A stretch of 64,000 bases of DNA from Clostridia bacterium (GCA_017554405.1 JAFZIK010000046.1:79155-143154), one strand, 5' to 3'. Shown: positions 44,163 to 53,092, numbered from the stretch's first letter. Program-made: numbers and translations. The notes: generated from the sequence alone by a model not told the origin.

Positions 44163-44238
44163 GGCATTAACACCGAATAAGGTGATGCAAATATTATGAA
44201 CTATACCGCTAATGCGGATAGTATCGGAGGTATTTAAT

Positions 44239-44850
44239 ATGTCATCCAAAAAAACTCTTGATCAAAAAACCCTGTTTCGTTTAACGCTTACGGCACTTTT
44301 TATCGCAGTAATAATCGTAATGGATTTTACACCTATCGGTTATATCACCACAGGGCTTTTCTCCATTACTCTGCTTACAATTCCGGTCGCGCTCGGCGCC
44401 GCTTGCACAGGCGTTATCGGCGGCGCGATATTAGGGCTAGTATTCGGGCTTACAAGTTTTCTTCAGGCGTTTGCGATAGGCTATTTTATCGACCCCAGCG
44501 CGGCGGTCCTTTTTTCCGAAAACCCGGCAGGTTATGCGATAACCTGTTTTGTCCCCCGGATTATCGCGGGTCTTGTTTCCGCCCTTGTTTTCAGAATCTT
44601 TGAGCAAAGGAACAAAATCGGCATACCTGCCTTTGCTGTTTCGGCTTGTCTGGTCCCGATAATGAACACCTTTTTGTTTATGACTTCTTTTGCTCTTTTC
44701 TACCGCAACACTCAGCTTGGCGGAGCTTCGGTAATGGCGGTAATAATCTCCGCTTTGACCTTGAACTTTTTGATCGAACTGTCGGTCACGGTAATTGCCG
44801 GCGTTGTGATCAACAAAACGATTTACCGTTACGCAAAACGTTTTTCCTAA
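44239..44850 (+). CDS. ECF transporter S-component, probably for pantothenate
   Basis: The substrate-binding membrane subunit of an energy-coupling-factor vitamin importer, 203 residues and six hydrophobic segments. The start at 44239 (MSSKKTLDQKTLFRLTLTAL) follows CGGAGG. Typical S-component features: an N-terminal amphipathic stretch, LTALFIAVIIVMDFTPIG, and the small-residue helix GAACTGVIGGAILGLVFG. No EcfA/EcfT genes are nearby, as expected for a shared-module (group II) system. Substrate is inferred from its position 76 nt after coaX. Confidence 0.8.
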   Translation: MSSKKTLDQKTLFRLTLTALFIAVIIVMDFTPIGYITTGLFSITLLTIPVALGAACTGVIGGAILGLVFGLTSFLQAFAIGYFIDPSAAVLFSENPAGYAITCFVPRIIAGLVSALVFRIFEQRNKIGIPAFAVSACLVPIMNTFLFMTSFALFYRNTQLGGASVMAVIISALTLNFLIELSVTVIAGVVINKTIYRYAKRFS

Positions 44851-44871
44851 CTGAACAGCACTGTATTTTCC

Positions 44872-44903
44872 CCGTTCCGGGTCAATTTCGGAACGGTTTT
44901 TGT
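44872..44903 (+). terminator. Terminator of the coaX unit
   Basis: CCGTTCCG (44872-44879) and CGGAACGG (44889-44896) followed by TTTTTGTTTT. Confidence 0.85.
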
Positions 44904-44947
44904 TTTGAATCTTATAAGTGTTTATTTTTTTCGAAAATTTAATGCAA

Positions 44948-44992
44948 ATTATTTGAAAAAATACTTTATTTTTCCAAATAATGTGGTATAAT
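44948..44992 (+). promoter_or_regulatory. ppdK promoter with upstream inverted repeat
   Basis: ATTATTTGAAAAA (44948-44960) and TTTTTCCAAATAAT (44969-44982) form an inverted repeat with one bulge. It ends 4 bp before an extended -10, TG-G-TATAAT (TATAAT at 44987-44992). There is no good -35, which fits an activator- or repressor-controlled promoter. The transcript leader is about 85 nt. Confidence 0.55.
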
Positions 44993-45081
44993 AAATTGGA
45001 TATGCAGAAATCAGGTTTTGCATACGTTTTATTTGTTAGAAATTGGTTTATCCAAAAATTAATTTAGGAGGTTGACTTACG

Positions 45082-47721
45082 ATGAGTCACAAGTATGTAT
45101 ACCTTTTCAGTGAAGGTAATGCAAAAATGCGTGAGCTCCTGGGCGGCAAGGGCGCTAACCTTGCAGAGATGACCGGTATCGGTCTTCCCGTTCCGCAGGG
45201 CTTCACCATTTCAACCGAGGCGTGCACCCAGTATTATGAGGATGGTCGCCAGATCAATCCCGAGATCCAGGCACAGATCATGGAATACATCGAAAAGATG
45301 GAAGGCATCACCGGCAAAAAGTTCGGCGATCTTGAGAATCCTCTTCTCGTATCGGTCCGTTCCGGCGCCCGCGCTTCGATGCCCGGTATGATGGATACCA
45401 TTCTTAATCTCGGTCTTAACGATCAGGTCGTTAACGTTATTGCCGAAAAATCCAATAACCCCCGTTGGGCATGGGACTGCTACCGCAGATTCATCCAGAT
45501 GTTCTCGGACGTTGTTATGGAAGTTGGCAAAAAGTATTTTGAAAAACTCATCGATGAGATGAAGGAAAAGAAAGGCGTTACTTACGACGTTGAGCTTACT
45601 GCCGACGATCTTAAGGAGCTTGCCAACCAGTTCAAGGCTGAATATAAGAATCAGCTCGGCAAGGACTTCCCGTCCGACCCGAAGGAACAGCTCTTTGAAG
45701 CTATCAAAGCTGTTTTCCGTTCTTGGGATAACCCCCGCGCCAACATCTACCGTATGGACCACGATATCCCCTATTCCTGGGGCACAGCCGTTAACGTTCA
45801 GATGATGGCTTTCGGTAATATGGGTGATGATTGCGGCACCGGCGTTGCGTTTACGCGTAACCCCGCCACCGGCGAAAAAGGTCTTATGGGTGAGTTCCTC
45901 ACCAACGCTCAGGGCGAAGACGTTGTTGCCGGCGTTCGCACACCTATGCCGATTTCCGAAATGAAGGACAAGTTCCCCGAGGCTTTTGCAGAGTTCCAGA
46001 ACGTTTGCAAGACCCTTGAAAACCATTACCGCGATATGCAGGATATGGAATTCACCATCGAGCACGGCAAACTCTTTATGCTTCAGACCCGTAACGGCAA
46101 GCGCACCGCCGCCGCCGCTATCAAGATCGCCTGCGACCTTATCGATGAAGGTATGATAAGCGAAGAAGAAGCCGTTATGCAGATCGATGCCAAGAGCCTT
46201 GATATGCTCTTACATCCGACCTTTGACCCGAAGGCTCTTAAAGAAGCCGATAAGAATAACGTAGTAGGCAAAGGCATTGCCGCCTCCCCCGGCGCCGCCG
46301 CAGGTAAGATAGTATTTACCGCTGAAGACGCCGCCGCAAAGGGCAAAGCCGGCGAAAAGGTTATACTTGTTCGCCTTGAGACCTCGCCTGAAGATATCGA
46401 AGGTATGAAGTATGCTCAGGGCATACTCACCGTTCGCGGCGGTCAGACCTCCCACGCGGCTGTTGTTGCGCGCGGTATGGGCACCTGCTGTGTATCCGGT
46501 TGCGGCGATATCAAGATGGATGAAGAGAATAAGCAGTTCACCCTTGCCGGTAAGGTATTTAAAGAGGGCGACGGACTCTCGCTTGACGGTTCTACCGGTA
46601 ACATCTATGATATGGTTATTCCGACCGTTCCGGCTGATCCTAACAGCGGTTACTTCGGCAGAATAATGCAGCTTGCCGATAAGTTCAGAACACTTAAGGT
46701 CCGCACCAACGCCGATACTCCGGCTGACGCTAAACGCGCCGCCGAGCTTGGCGCTCAGGGCATCGGTCTTTGCAGAACCGAGCATATGTTCTTTGATCCT
46801 GACCGTATAGGCGCATTCCGCGAGATGATCTGCTCCGAAACCGTAGAAGAGCGCGAAGCCGCTCTCGCCAAGATCGAGCCGATGCAGCAGGCTGACTTTG
46901 AGGGCCTCTTCGAGGCGCTCGGCGGTTATCCTGTTACCATTCGTTTCCTTGATCCTCCGCTTCACGAGTTTGTTCCTACTGAAGAGGCTGACATTGAGGC
47001 TCTCGCTAAAACACAGGGTAAAACAGTTGCTTATATTAAGCAGGTTATAAACGACCTTCACGAGTTCAACCCGATGATGGGTCACCGTGGCTGCCGTCTG
47101 GCTGTTACCTATCCGGAAATTGCCAAGATGCAGACCAAAGCGGTCATCAAAGCCGCTATCGCAGTTAAGGCGCGCCATAACGATTGGAACATAGTTCCCG
47201 AAATTATGATTCCGCTTGCCTGCGAAGTTAAAGAGCTTAAGTTTGTTAAGGACGTTGTTGTTAAGACTGCCGATGAAGTTATCGCGGCGGCAGGCAGCGA
47301 CCTTAAGTATGAAGTAGGCACAATGATCGAGATCCCGCGTGCGGCTCTTACCGCGGCGGATATCGCAAAGGAAGCTGAGTTCTTCTGCTTCGGCACAAAC
47401 GATCTTACTCAGATGACCTTCGGCTTCAGCCGTGACGATGCGGGCAAGTTCCTGCCGGCTTACTACGCCAACAAGATCTTTGAGTCCGATCCGTTTGCGC
47501 GTCTCGATACAACCGGCGTCGGTCAGCTTATGGAAATGGCTGTTAAGAACGGTAAGGCTGTTCGCAATACGCTTCACTGCGGTATCTGCGGCGAGCACGG
47601 CGGCGATCCCTCGTCCATCGAGTTCTGCCACAATATCGGTCTTGATTACGTATCCTGCTCACCCTTCCGCGTTCCGATAGCAAGACTTTCCGCAGCTCAG
47701 GCAGCGATAAAGTCCAAGTAA
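45082..47721 (+). CDS. ppdK: Pyruvate, phosphate dikinase
   Basis: Interconverts pyruvate, ATP and phosphate with PEP, AMP and PPi; in anaerobes it supports PPi-linked glycolysis or gluconeogenesis. 879 residues. Domains: N-terminal ATP-grasp (LGGKGANLAEMT, then VSVRSGARASMPGMMDT), the swivelling phosphohistidine domain with GGQTSHAAVVARGMGTCCVSG near 455, and the C-terminal PEP/pyruvate barrel. The barrel has GLCRTEHMFFDPDR near 565, PMMGHRGCRL near 670, GTNDLTQMTFGFSRDD near 770 and the catalytic Cys in HCGICGEHGGDP near 835. The ATG follows TAGGAGG. Strong codon bias suggests high expression. Confidence 0.97.
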   Translation: MSHKYVYLFSEGNAKMRELLGGKGANLAEMTGIGLPVPQGFTISTEACTQYYEDGRQINPEIQAQIMEYIEKMEGITGKKFGDLENPLLVSVRSGARASMPGMMDTILNLGLNDQVVNVIAEKSNNPRWAWDCYRRFIQMFSDVVMEVGKKYFEKLIDEMKEKKGVTYDVELTADDLKELANQFKAEYKNQLGKDFPSDPKEQLFEAIKAVFRSWDNPRANIYRMDHDIPYSWGTAVNVQMMAFGNMGDDCGTGVAFTRNPATGEKGLMGEFLTNAQGEDVVAGVRTPMPISEMKDKFPEAFAEFQNVCKTLENHYRDMQDMEFTIEHGKLFMLQTRNGKRTAAAAIKIACDLIDEGMISEEEAVMQIDAKSLDMLLHPTFDPKALKEADKNNVVGKGIAASPGAAAGKIVFTAEDAAAKGKAGEKVILVRLETSPEDIEGMKYAQGILTVRGGQTSHAAVVARGMGTCCVSGCGDIKMDEENKQFTLAGKVFKEGDGLSLDGSTGNIYDMVIPTVPADPNSGYFGRIMQLADKFRTLKVRTNADTPADAKRAAELGAQGIGLCRTEHMFFDPDRIGAFREMICSETVEEREAALAKIEPMQQADFEGLFEALGGYPVTIRFLDPPLHEFVPTEEADIEALAKTQGKTVAYIKQVINDLHEFNPMMGHRGCRLAVTYPEIAKMQTKAVIKAAIAVKARHNDWNIVPEIMIPLACEVKELKFVKDVVVKTADEVIAAAGSDLKYEVGTMIEIPRAALTAADIAKEAEFFCFGTNDLTQMTFGFSRDDAGKFLPAYYANKIFESDPFARLDTTGVGQLMEMAVKNGKAVRNTLHCGICGEHGGDPSSIEFCHNIGLDYVSCSPFRVPIARLSAAQAAIKSK

Positions 47722-47745
47722 TCATAAACTTTATAGGTTAGCAAT

Positions 47746-47780
47746 CACCCCTTGCCATTACGGCAAGGGGTGTTGTTTTA
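47746..47780 (+). terminator. Terminator of ppdK
   Basis: CACCCCTTGCC (47746-47756) and GGCAAGGGGTG (47762-47772), then TTGTTTTA. The stem is nearly the same as the one at 49602. Confidence 0.88.
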
Positions 47781-47853
47781 GGTAAATTAGCATTATTTGT
47801 TATTGCGGACAGTCACTATCATACTAAAGTTTTAATTGCAACATCATTTTTTC

Positions 47854-47882
47854 TTGATAATTATTTCTCCCGGTGATAGAAT
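47854..47882 (+). promoter_or_regulatory. Promoter of the ABC-2 transporter pair
   Basis: TTGATA (47854-47859), 17 bp, TAGAAT (47877-47882) with an extended TG. Confidence 0.75.
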
Positions 47883-47918
47883 TGATTAAGACAAATAACA
47901 AATTCCGGATGTGATAAA

Positions 47919-48794
47919 ATGGCAGAAGAAATGATACGCCTTCAAAACCTAAAAAAGTATTACGGAAAAACAAGAGGTATTGAAAACGTTTCGCTAACTA
48001 TTAACAAGGGCGAGATCTACGGTTTCATAGGTCCGAACGGCGCCGGTAAATCAACGACCATACGAACAATTATGGGGCTTATAAGCAAAACCGGCGGTAA
48101 GGTATACATAAAAGGAAAAGAAGCCGACCCGAACGATCCCGAGCTTAAAAGAATAATCGGTTATCTGCCGGGCGAGCTTAACTTATACGGTGAAATGACG
48201 GTAAAGCAGTTATTCTGCTACCATCAGTCATTTTATGAAAAGGACTTCGGCGAGCGCCTACTATATCTAACCGAAGCATTAAAAATAGATGAAAGCAAAA
48301 AAATCGAGGACCTCTCCTTAGGCAATCTTAAAAAGGTGGGTATTGTGCTTGCGCTCATGCACGAGCCGGAAATACTGATCCTCGATGAACCCACCAGCGG
48401 GCTTGATCCCATAATGCAAAACACCTTTCACGATATCCTGCTTAAAGAAAAGGAGCGCGGCGTTACCATCCTTTATTCATCCCATATTCTAAGCGAGGTA
48501 TCAAACCTTTGCGAAAGGATCGGTTTTATCAAGGACGGAACGATAATTAATGAAGACTACATCGAAAAAATCAAAAAAGAAAACTATTCTTATTTGAAAA
48601 TCGTTTCAAACGATATCAAGCGCATCAAGAACGGTTTAGGTCTTAAGGTATACAAAGAGGATCAAAACGGGATCGTATTTATAAACGATCTCGAGCCGAA
48701 TTCCCTTGTTCAAAAACTTGCCGAATATGATATTAAACAGCTGTTTATCGAAGAGATACCGTTAGAGGATCTTTTTCTTAACTATTATAAGTAG
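47919..48794 (+). CDS. ABC transporter ATP-binding protein
   Basis: ATPase of an ABC-2 exporter, 291 residues. Walker A FIGPNGAGKSTTIRTIMG near 40, Q-loop region IIGYLPGELNLYGEM near 90, signature LSLGNLKKVGIVLAL near 135 (LSLGN instead of LSGGQ, as in many members of this exporter type), Walker B ILILDEPTSGLDP near 155, switch His YSSHILSEV near 190. A C-terminal extension of about 80 residues follows. The gene starts behind GGATGTGAT, 10 nt upstream of its permease. Confidence 0.92.
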   Translation: MAEEMIRLQNLKKYYGKTRGIENVSLTINKGEIYGFIGPNGAGKSTTIRTIMGLISKTGGKVYIKGKEADPNDPELKRIIGYLPGELNLYGEMTVKQLFCYHQSFYEKDFGERLLYLTEALKIDESKKIEDLSLGNLKKVGIVLALMHEPEILILDEPTSGLDPIMQNTFHDILLKEKERGVTILYSSHILSEVSNLCERIGFIKDGTIINEDYIEKIKKENYSYLKIVSNDIKRIKNGLGLKVYKEDQNGIVFINDLEPNSLVQKLAEYDIKQLFIEEIPLEDLFLNYYK

Positions 48795-48804
48795 GTGAAG
48801 TTTT

Positions 48805-49596
48805 ATGATAAAAAGAGAATTCAGAGTAAATTTTAAAAGCTTTATTATATGGCTTTCAATAATACTCGTTATGTTTTTGGTGGTTTTCCTCGTTTATCCC
48901 TATATCATAACCGATGATACCGTTAAGAACATGGACGAGCTTATGAAGGTTTTCCCCGAAGAGGTTTTAAAGACCTTTAATATGGACATGGAATCTGTGT
49001 CAACGGCATACGGTTGGTTAAAGACCGAAGGATTTATGTTTGTTCTGCTGATTGTGGGTTTTTACTCTTCGATAACCGGCGGGACAGTTCTGCTCAAAGA
49101 GGAAAACGATAAAACCATAGAGTATCTGTGCTCGTTACCGATAAAGCGCTCAAAGATAGTAACAAATAAAATTGCGGCAAGCTTAACCTATATAATTTCA
49201 ATGATACTGATTTTAGGCGTTTTCAATTATATCGCGCTGATACTCAGTGGTGATTTTGATCAAAAGCAGTTTATACTTTTAAGCATAACGCCGGTCTTTA
49301 TCGCCCTGCCCTTGTTTGCGCTTAATATGTTTATCTCGACCTTTATGCATAAAACGCGCAAAACCGTTGGCATTTGCCTCGGTATGGTATTCGTTTTCTA
49401 TCTGTTGAACGTTTTATCAGAGCTGTCATCTAACGTGGAATACATAAAGTATTTAAGCGTTTACACTTTAGCAGACGTGCGAAACGTTATATCAAACGTG
49501 GCGATCAACCCGTTAAACGTTATAATCAGTTTGTTGCTTACCGCGCTTTTGCTTATCGGAACGTATATAAGGTATAACAAAAAAGAACTTGTATAA
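48805..49596 (+). CDS. ABC-2 type exporter permease
   Basis: 263 residues with six hydrophobic segments. Begins with the cytoplasmic IKREFRVNFKSFIIWLSIIL. A large loop between the first two helices (ITDDTVKNMDELMKVFPEEV) is outside the cell. The CSLPIKRSKIVTNK stretch is the usual coupling segment. Pairs with the preceding ATPase; cargo unknown. The start follows AGGTGAAG. Confidence 0.85.
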   Translation: MIKREFRVNFKSFIIWLSIILVMFLVVFLVYPYIITDDTVKNMDELMKVFPEEVLKTFNMDMESVSTAYGWLKTEGFMFVLLIVGFYSSITGGTVLLKEENDKTIEYLCSLPIKRSKIVTNKIAASLTYIISMILILGVFNYIALILSGDFDQKQFILLSITPVFIALPLFALNMFISTFMHKTRKTVGICLGMVFVFYLLNVLSELSSNVEYIKYLSVYTLADVRNVISNVAINPLNVIISLLLTALLLIGTYIRYNKKELV

Positions 49597-49601
49597 AACG
49601 C

Positions 49602-49640
49602 GGAACACCCCTCGCCTTTCGGCAAGGGGTGTTCCTTTTC
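49602..49640. terminator. Bidirectional terminator between ABC permease and rubrerythrin genes
   Basis: A 15-bp stem (49602-49616 with 49621-49635, one mismatch) with a TTTC loop and T residues on the plus strand. Flanking genes converge. Confidence 0.85.
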
Positions 49641-49646
49641 TATATA

Positions 49647-50183
49647 TCAATAATTCTCTTTTACGATCTCAAAATACGCCTGCGGATGATCGCATACCGG
49701 GCAAACATCGGGCGCCGCGGTGCCAACCACTATATGCCCGCAGTTGCGGCATTCCCAGATCTTTACCTCGCTCTTTTTGAAAACCTCCTGCGCTTCAACG
49801 TTGCGAAGCAGAGCGCGATAGCGCTCTTCGTGGTGCTTTTCTATAAGCCCTACCGCGCGGAACTTTGCCGCAAGCTCGGGGAAACCCTCTTCCTCGGCGG
49901 TCTTCGCAAAGCCCTCATACATATCGGTCCATTCAAAGTTTTCGCCCTCTGCCGCGGCGGCAAGATTCTTAGCCGTATCGCCTATGCCGTTTAATTCTTT
50001 AAACCAGATTTTGGCATGCTCTTTTTCATTATCAGCGGTTGAAAGGAACAGCGCCGCTATCTGCTCAAAGCCCTCTTTTTTGGCTTTTGAAGCAAAATAG
50101 GTGTATTTGTTCCTTGCCTGGGATTCGCCGGCAAAAGCCGCCTGCAGGTTCTGTTCGGTTTTAGTGCCTTTATACTTATTCAT
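49647..50183 (-). CDS. rbr: Rubrerythrin
   Basis: A non-haem diiron peroxidase that reduces hydrogen peroxide in anaerobes. 178 residues. The diiron ligands sit in [15 protein letters not shown] near 17-31, [12 protein letters not shown] near 50-61, [14 protein letters not shown] near 90 and EKHHEERY near 114-121. The C-terminal rubredoxin-like FeS4 domain has CRNCGH and [12 protein letters not shown]. The ATG follows AGGAGG, which lies in the 3' arm of a long hairpin. Last gene after serC-serA-lipoprotein. Confidence 0.95.
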   Translation of the reverse strand: MNKYKGTKTEQNLQAAFAGESQARNKYTYFASKAKKEGFEQIAALFLSTADNEKEHAKIWFKELNGIGDTAKNLAAAAEGENFEWTDMYEGFAKTAEEEGFPELAAKFRAVGLIEKHHEERYRALLRNVEAQEVFKKSEVKIWECRNCGHIVVGTAAPDVCPVCDHPQAYFEIVKENY

Positions 50184-50191
50184 AAAAATAT

Positions 50192-50233
50192 CCTCCTATG
50201 ATATATTCTGCAATTCAAATATATCATAGGAGG
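50192..50233 (-). promoter_or_regulatory. 15-bp hairpin that sequesters the rubrerythrin Shine-Dalgarno
   Basis: CCTCCTATGATATAT (50192-50206) and ATATATCATAGGAGG (50219-50233) pair perfectly around 12 nt. On the minus strand the AGGAGG of the 3' arm is 8 nt before the rubrerythrin ATG, and the 5' arm carries the complementary CCTCCT. It could act as a translational switch or as a terminator/attenuator after the lipoprotein gene. Confidence 0.75.
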
Positions 50234-50270
50234 CGTGTTTTTTCAACAGGAAATTGGATTTACGACCGTT

Positions 50271-50624
50271 TTACTTCTTGATATAAATCGTATCGTCACC
50301 TAAGCTGTCCTTAACGTTAAGCTTGTTGCCTTCGATCGAAAACTCGGTTTCAAAGGGCGCGGTATTTCCGTCATAAAGAATTGAGATCTTGTTGCCGTCT
50401 ACAGTATACGTAAACGCCTTACCTACATACTCGCCGGTTCCGTCGTTATTGAAAACGTAGGTATATCCTCCGTTTTCATATTCCCAGGTGCCAACGATCG
50501 CTTTCGCGGGATCAGCCTTTTTTTCGGCGTTACCGCCGGAAGAATTACCGTCAGACCCGCCGCACGCCGCAAAAGCAAAGCAGCATAACAACATAGCCAG
50601 CAATACACAAATAATCTTTTTCAT
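50271..50624 (-). CDS. Small lipoprotein with lipocalin-like (DUF5640-type) domain
   Basis: 117 residues from the ATG at 50624 (MKKIICVLLAMLLCCFAF), preceded by GAAGG; an ATG at 50648 is an alternative. Lipobox FAAC, then a Gly/Ser/Asn linker and a small beta-domain: AIVGTWEYENGGYTYVFNND, GTGEYVGKAFTYTVDGNKIS, NKLNVKDSLGDDTIYIKK. The G-T-W-opening beta pattern fits the lipocalin-like DUF5640 group. It is exposed on the outer membrane face. Function unknown. 14 nt downstream of serA. Confidence 0.7.
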   Translation of the reverse strand: MKKIICVLLAMLLCCFAFAACGGSDGNSSGGNAEKKADPAKAIVGTWEYENGGYTYVFNNDGTGEYVGKAFTYTVDGNKISILYDGNTAPFETEFSIEGNKLNVKDSLGDDTIYIKK

Positions 50625-50674
50625 AAAAACCTTCATATTAAATTTCATACAAATGATCACTCCTTTATTTCATT

Positions 50675-51835
50675 TCAGATAACACGAACACGGATTATTC
50701 CGTCAACCGAGTTTAGTTTGCCTGTTATCTCATCGGCGTCAATTCCGCTTACGTCAAGCATTGTATAAGCAAAATCACCGCGCGATTTATTAAGCATGTT
50801 TTCGATATTAACGTTGTTGTTTGCAACGATACCCGTTATCGAATTAAGCATATTAGGTATATTCTTATGGATAACGCAAATGCGGATATCGCTGCTCCTG
50901 GGCATTCTTATCTCGGGCAGATTAACCGAGTTAATGATGTTTCCGTTTTCAATATAGTCTATAAGCTCGGTTGCCGCCATAGCCGCGCAGTTATCCTCCG
51001 ATTCGGGAGTTGAAGCGCCGAGGTGAGGTATTGCTATAACGCCGTCTACGTCAAGCAATTCATCGGTCGGGAAATCGGTCACGTATGCCGCGACCTTGCC
51101 GCTCTCGAGAGCCGCTTTTATATCATCTGAGTTTACAAGACCCCCACGGGCAAAATTGAGAATGCGAACGCCGTCCTTCATCATAACAAGGGTATCCTTG
51201 TTGATCATATTCCTGGTGGAATCAAGAAGCGGAACGTGGATAGTAATATAATCGCATTTTTTGAATATTTCGTTTATATCGTAAATGTGGACCGCGTTGT
51301 GCGTCAGGTTCCAAGCGGAATTCACCGAAAGATATGGGTCGTAACCGTAAACGGTCATCCCGAGATGGTTTGCCGCGTTTGCAACCAAAACTCCGATCGC
51401 GCCAAGACCGATAACGCCGAGCGCCTTACCCTTAAGCTCGGGTCCCGTGAAGGCGCCCTTTCCCTTTTCAACGAGCTTGCCGACCTCTTCACCCTGCCCT
51501 TTAAGCGTTTTTGCCCACTCGATAGCGGGTATAACGCGGCGGGATGAAATAAGCATACCGGCGATAACAAGCTCCTTAACGGCGTTTGCGTTGGCGCCCG
51601 GAGTATTGAAAACAACTATTCCCTGCTCGCTGCAGCGGTCGATCGGTATATTGTTAGTTCCTGCGCCGGCGCGGGCTATCGCTTTAAGCGATGCCGGAAA
51701 CTCTACGTCGTGAAGCGCGGCGGAACGGACTATCGCACCATCCGCATTCTCTACCTCATCGCCGACCGTGTATTTATCGTCAAATGCGGCGAGACCGCTT
51801 TTGGATATCTTATTATATGTTTTTATCTTATACAT
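50675..51835 (-). CDS. serA: D-3-phosphoglycerate dehydrogenase
   Basis: Oxidises 3-phosphoglycerate, first step of serine synthesis. 386 residues. Substrate domain with AGTNNIPIDRCSEQGIVVFN near 75, the NAD loop GLGAIGVLVANAANHLG near 145, catalytic Arg/Glu region around NFARGGLVNSD near 232, and IPHLGASTPESEDNC with the catalytic His near 280. A C-terminal ACT domain (about 318-386) probably gives serine feedback control. Its ATG overlaps the serC stop by one base (TAATG). Confidence 0.95.
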   Translation of the reverse strand: MYKIKTYNKISKSGLAAFDDKYTVGDEVENADGAIVRSAALHDVEFPASLKAIARAGAGTNNIPIDRCSEQGIVVFNTPGANANAVKELVIAGMLISSRRVIPAIEWAKTLKGQGEEVGKLVEKGKGAFTGPELKGKALGVIGLGAIGVLVANAANHLGMTVYGYDPYLSVNSAWNLTHNAVHIYDINEIFKKCDYITIHVPLLDSTRNMINKDTLVMMKDGVRILNFARGGLVNSDDIKAALESGKVAAYVTDFPTDELLDVDGVIAIPHLGASTPESEDNCAAMAATELIDYIENGNIINSVNLPEIRMPRSSDIRICVIHKNIPNMLNSITGIVANNNVNIENMLNKSRGDFAYTMLDVSGIDADEITGKLNSVDGIIRVRVI

Positions 51836-52917
51836 TACGCATTTTCCTCTTCAAACTTTTTCATAAATTCAACCAGCTTCTCTACGCCCTCAACCGGCAT
51901 GGCGTTATAGATCGAAGCGCGCATACCGCCAACGCTTCTGTGACCCTTGATGTTAACAAAGCCCGCCGCTTTTGCTTCGGCAACAAACTTTGCATCAAGT
52001 TCCTCGTTGCCGGTAATAAACGGAACGTTCATAAGCGAGCGATCCTCCGGGACCACCGTGCCTTTAAAGAGTTTACTGCTATCAAGAAAATCATAGAGTA
52101 TCTTTGCCTTTTTCTCGTTGATCTTCTTCATTTCCTCAAGGCCGCCAAGCTTCTTTATCCACTTGAACACAAGCCCGGCAATATATATGCAGTAGCAGGG
52201 TGGTGTGTTGAACATCGAACCGTTATCCGCGTGGGTCTGATAATTAAGCATGGTGGGCGTGATATCCATTGCGTTGCCTATAAGATCCTTGCGGATGATA
52301 ACTATCGTAACGCCTGCCGGCGCAACGTTCTTCTGCGCGCCCGCGTAAAGAACGCCGAACTTGCTGACGTCAATAGGCTCGGACAGTATGCAGCTTGAAA
52401 TATCCGCAACAAGCGGAATATCGCCAACGTCGGGCAAAGTATGGAACTTTGTGCCGTAAATCGTATTATTCATACAGATATGAACGTAATCAGCCTGCGG
52501 GTCAAAATCCGCCGCCGCGGTCTTAGGTATATAAGAATAGGTCTTATCCGCGCTTGAAGCCACCGCGCGAGCATTACCGTAGCGCGCCGCCTCCTTATAA
52601 GCCTTGTTAGCCCACTGACCTGTAATGATAAAATCCGCCTTGTTATTCTTGTTCATGAGATTGAGCGGGACCATAGCAAACTGGGTAGAAGCGCCGCCCT
52701 GCAAAAAGAGGACTTCGTAATTATCGGGGATGTTCATTATATCCCTTAAGTCCGCCTCCGCCTCTTTTATGATCGCATCATACTCTTTAGAGCGGTGGGA
52801 CATTTCCATGACCGACTGACCGCTGTTGCCGTATTCAAGCATCTCTGCCGCCGCCGTCCTCAAAACTTCCTCCGGGAGCATTGAAGGACCCGCGCTGAAA
52901 TTATAAACTCTTGCCAT
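51835..52917 (-). CDS. serC: Phosphoserine aminotransferase
   Basis: PLP-dependent conversion of 3-phosphohydroxypyruvate to phosphoserine, second step of serine synthesis. 360 residues. N-terminal YNFSAGPSMLPEEVL, FLQGGASTQFAMVPLN near 70, and the PLP-lysine in VLYAGAQKNVAPAGVTIVII near 195. Also SMFNTPPCYCIYIAGLVFKW near 240 and GGMRASIYNAMP near 335. First gene of the unit, with a full-consensus promoter. serB is not in the window. Confidence 0.96.
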   Translation of the reverse strand: MARVYNFSAGPSMLPEEVLRTAAAEMLEYGNSGQSVMEMSHRSKEYDAIIKEAEADLRDIMNIPDNYEVLFLQGGASTQFAMVPLNLMNKNNKADFIITGQWANKAYKEAARYGNARAVASSADKTYSYIPKTAAADFDPQADYVHICMNNTIYGTKFHTLPDVGDIPLVADISSCILSEPIDVSKFGVLYAGAQKNVAPAGVTIVIIRKDLIGNAMDITPTMLNYQTHADNGSMFNTPPCYCIYIAGLVFKWIKKLGGLEEMKKINEKKAKILYDFLDSSKLFKGTVVPEDRSLMNVPFITGNEELDAKFVAEAKAAGFVNIKGHRSVGGMRASIYNAMPVEGVEKLVEFMKKFEEENA

Positions 52918-52949
52918 AAATATTACCTCCGAAAAAATGTAACTACCCT

Positions 52950-52978
52950 ATTATATTAAGGAAAACCGCGTATGTCAA
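52950..52978 (-). promoter_or_regulatory. Full-consensus sigma-A promoter of the serC unit
   Basis: Minus strand: TTGACA (52978-52973), 17 bp, TATAAT (52955-52950). Confidence 0.9.
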
Positions 52979-53027
52979 TAGGTTTGTTAATTATTTGTCA
53001 ATATTTTTGCTGTTTAAAGACAAAATC

Positions 53028-53063
53028 GCTCGGTCTTTGTTAAACGTTTAACAAAGACCGAGC
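53028..53063. terminator. Perfect 36-bp palindrome after the ArsB-like gene
   Basis: 17-bp arms starting GCTCGGTCTTTGTTAAA around a CG centre. It lies 30 nt after the permease stop (minus strand) and 50 bp upstream of the serC promoter. Only GATTTTG follows, so termination is likely but not typical. Confidence 0.7.
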
Positions 53064-53092
53064 AATGTCATAGTTTTTCACTTACCGAAGTA

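Noticed and set aside
46210-47631. 473-codon minus-strand ORF inside ppdK, and a 284-codon one at 45211-46065
   Set aside because: Both are exact antisense shadows of a strongly codon-biased, highly conserved gene; no family motif or Shine-Dalgarno.
48298-48345. Non-canonical ABC signature LSLGN taken as a defect
   Set aside because: Variant signatures of this kind are usual in this ABC-2 exporter subfamily; Walker A, B and the switch His are intact.
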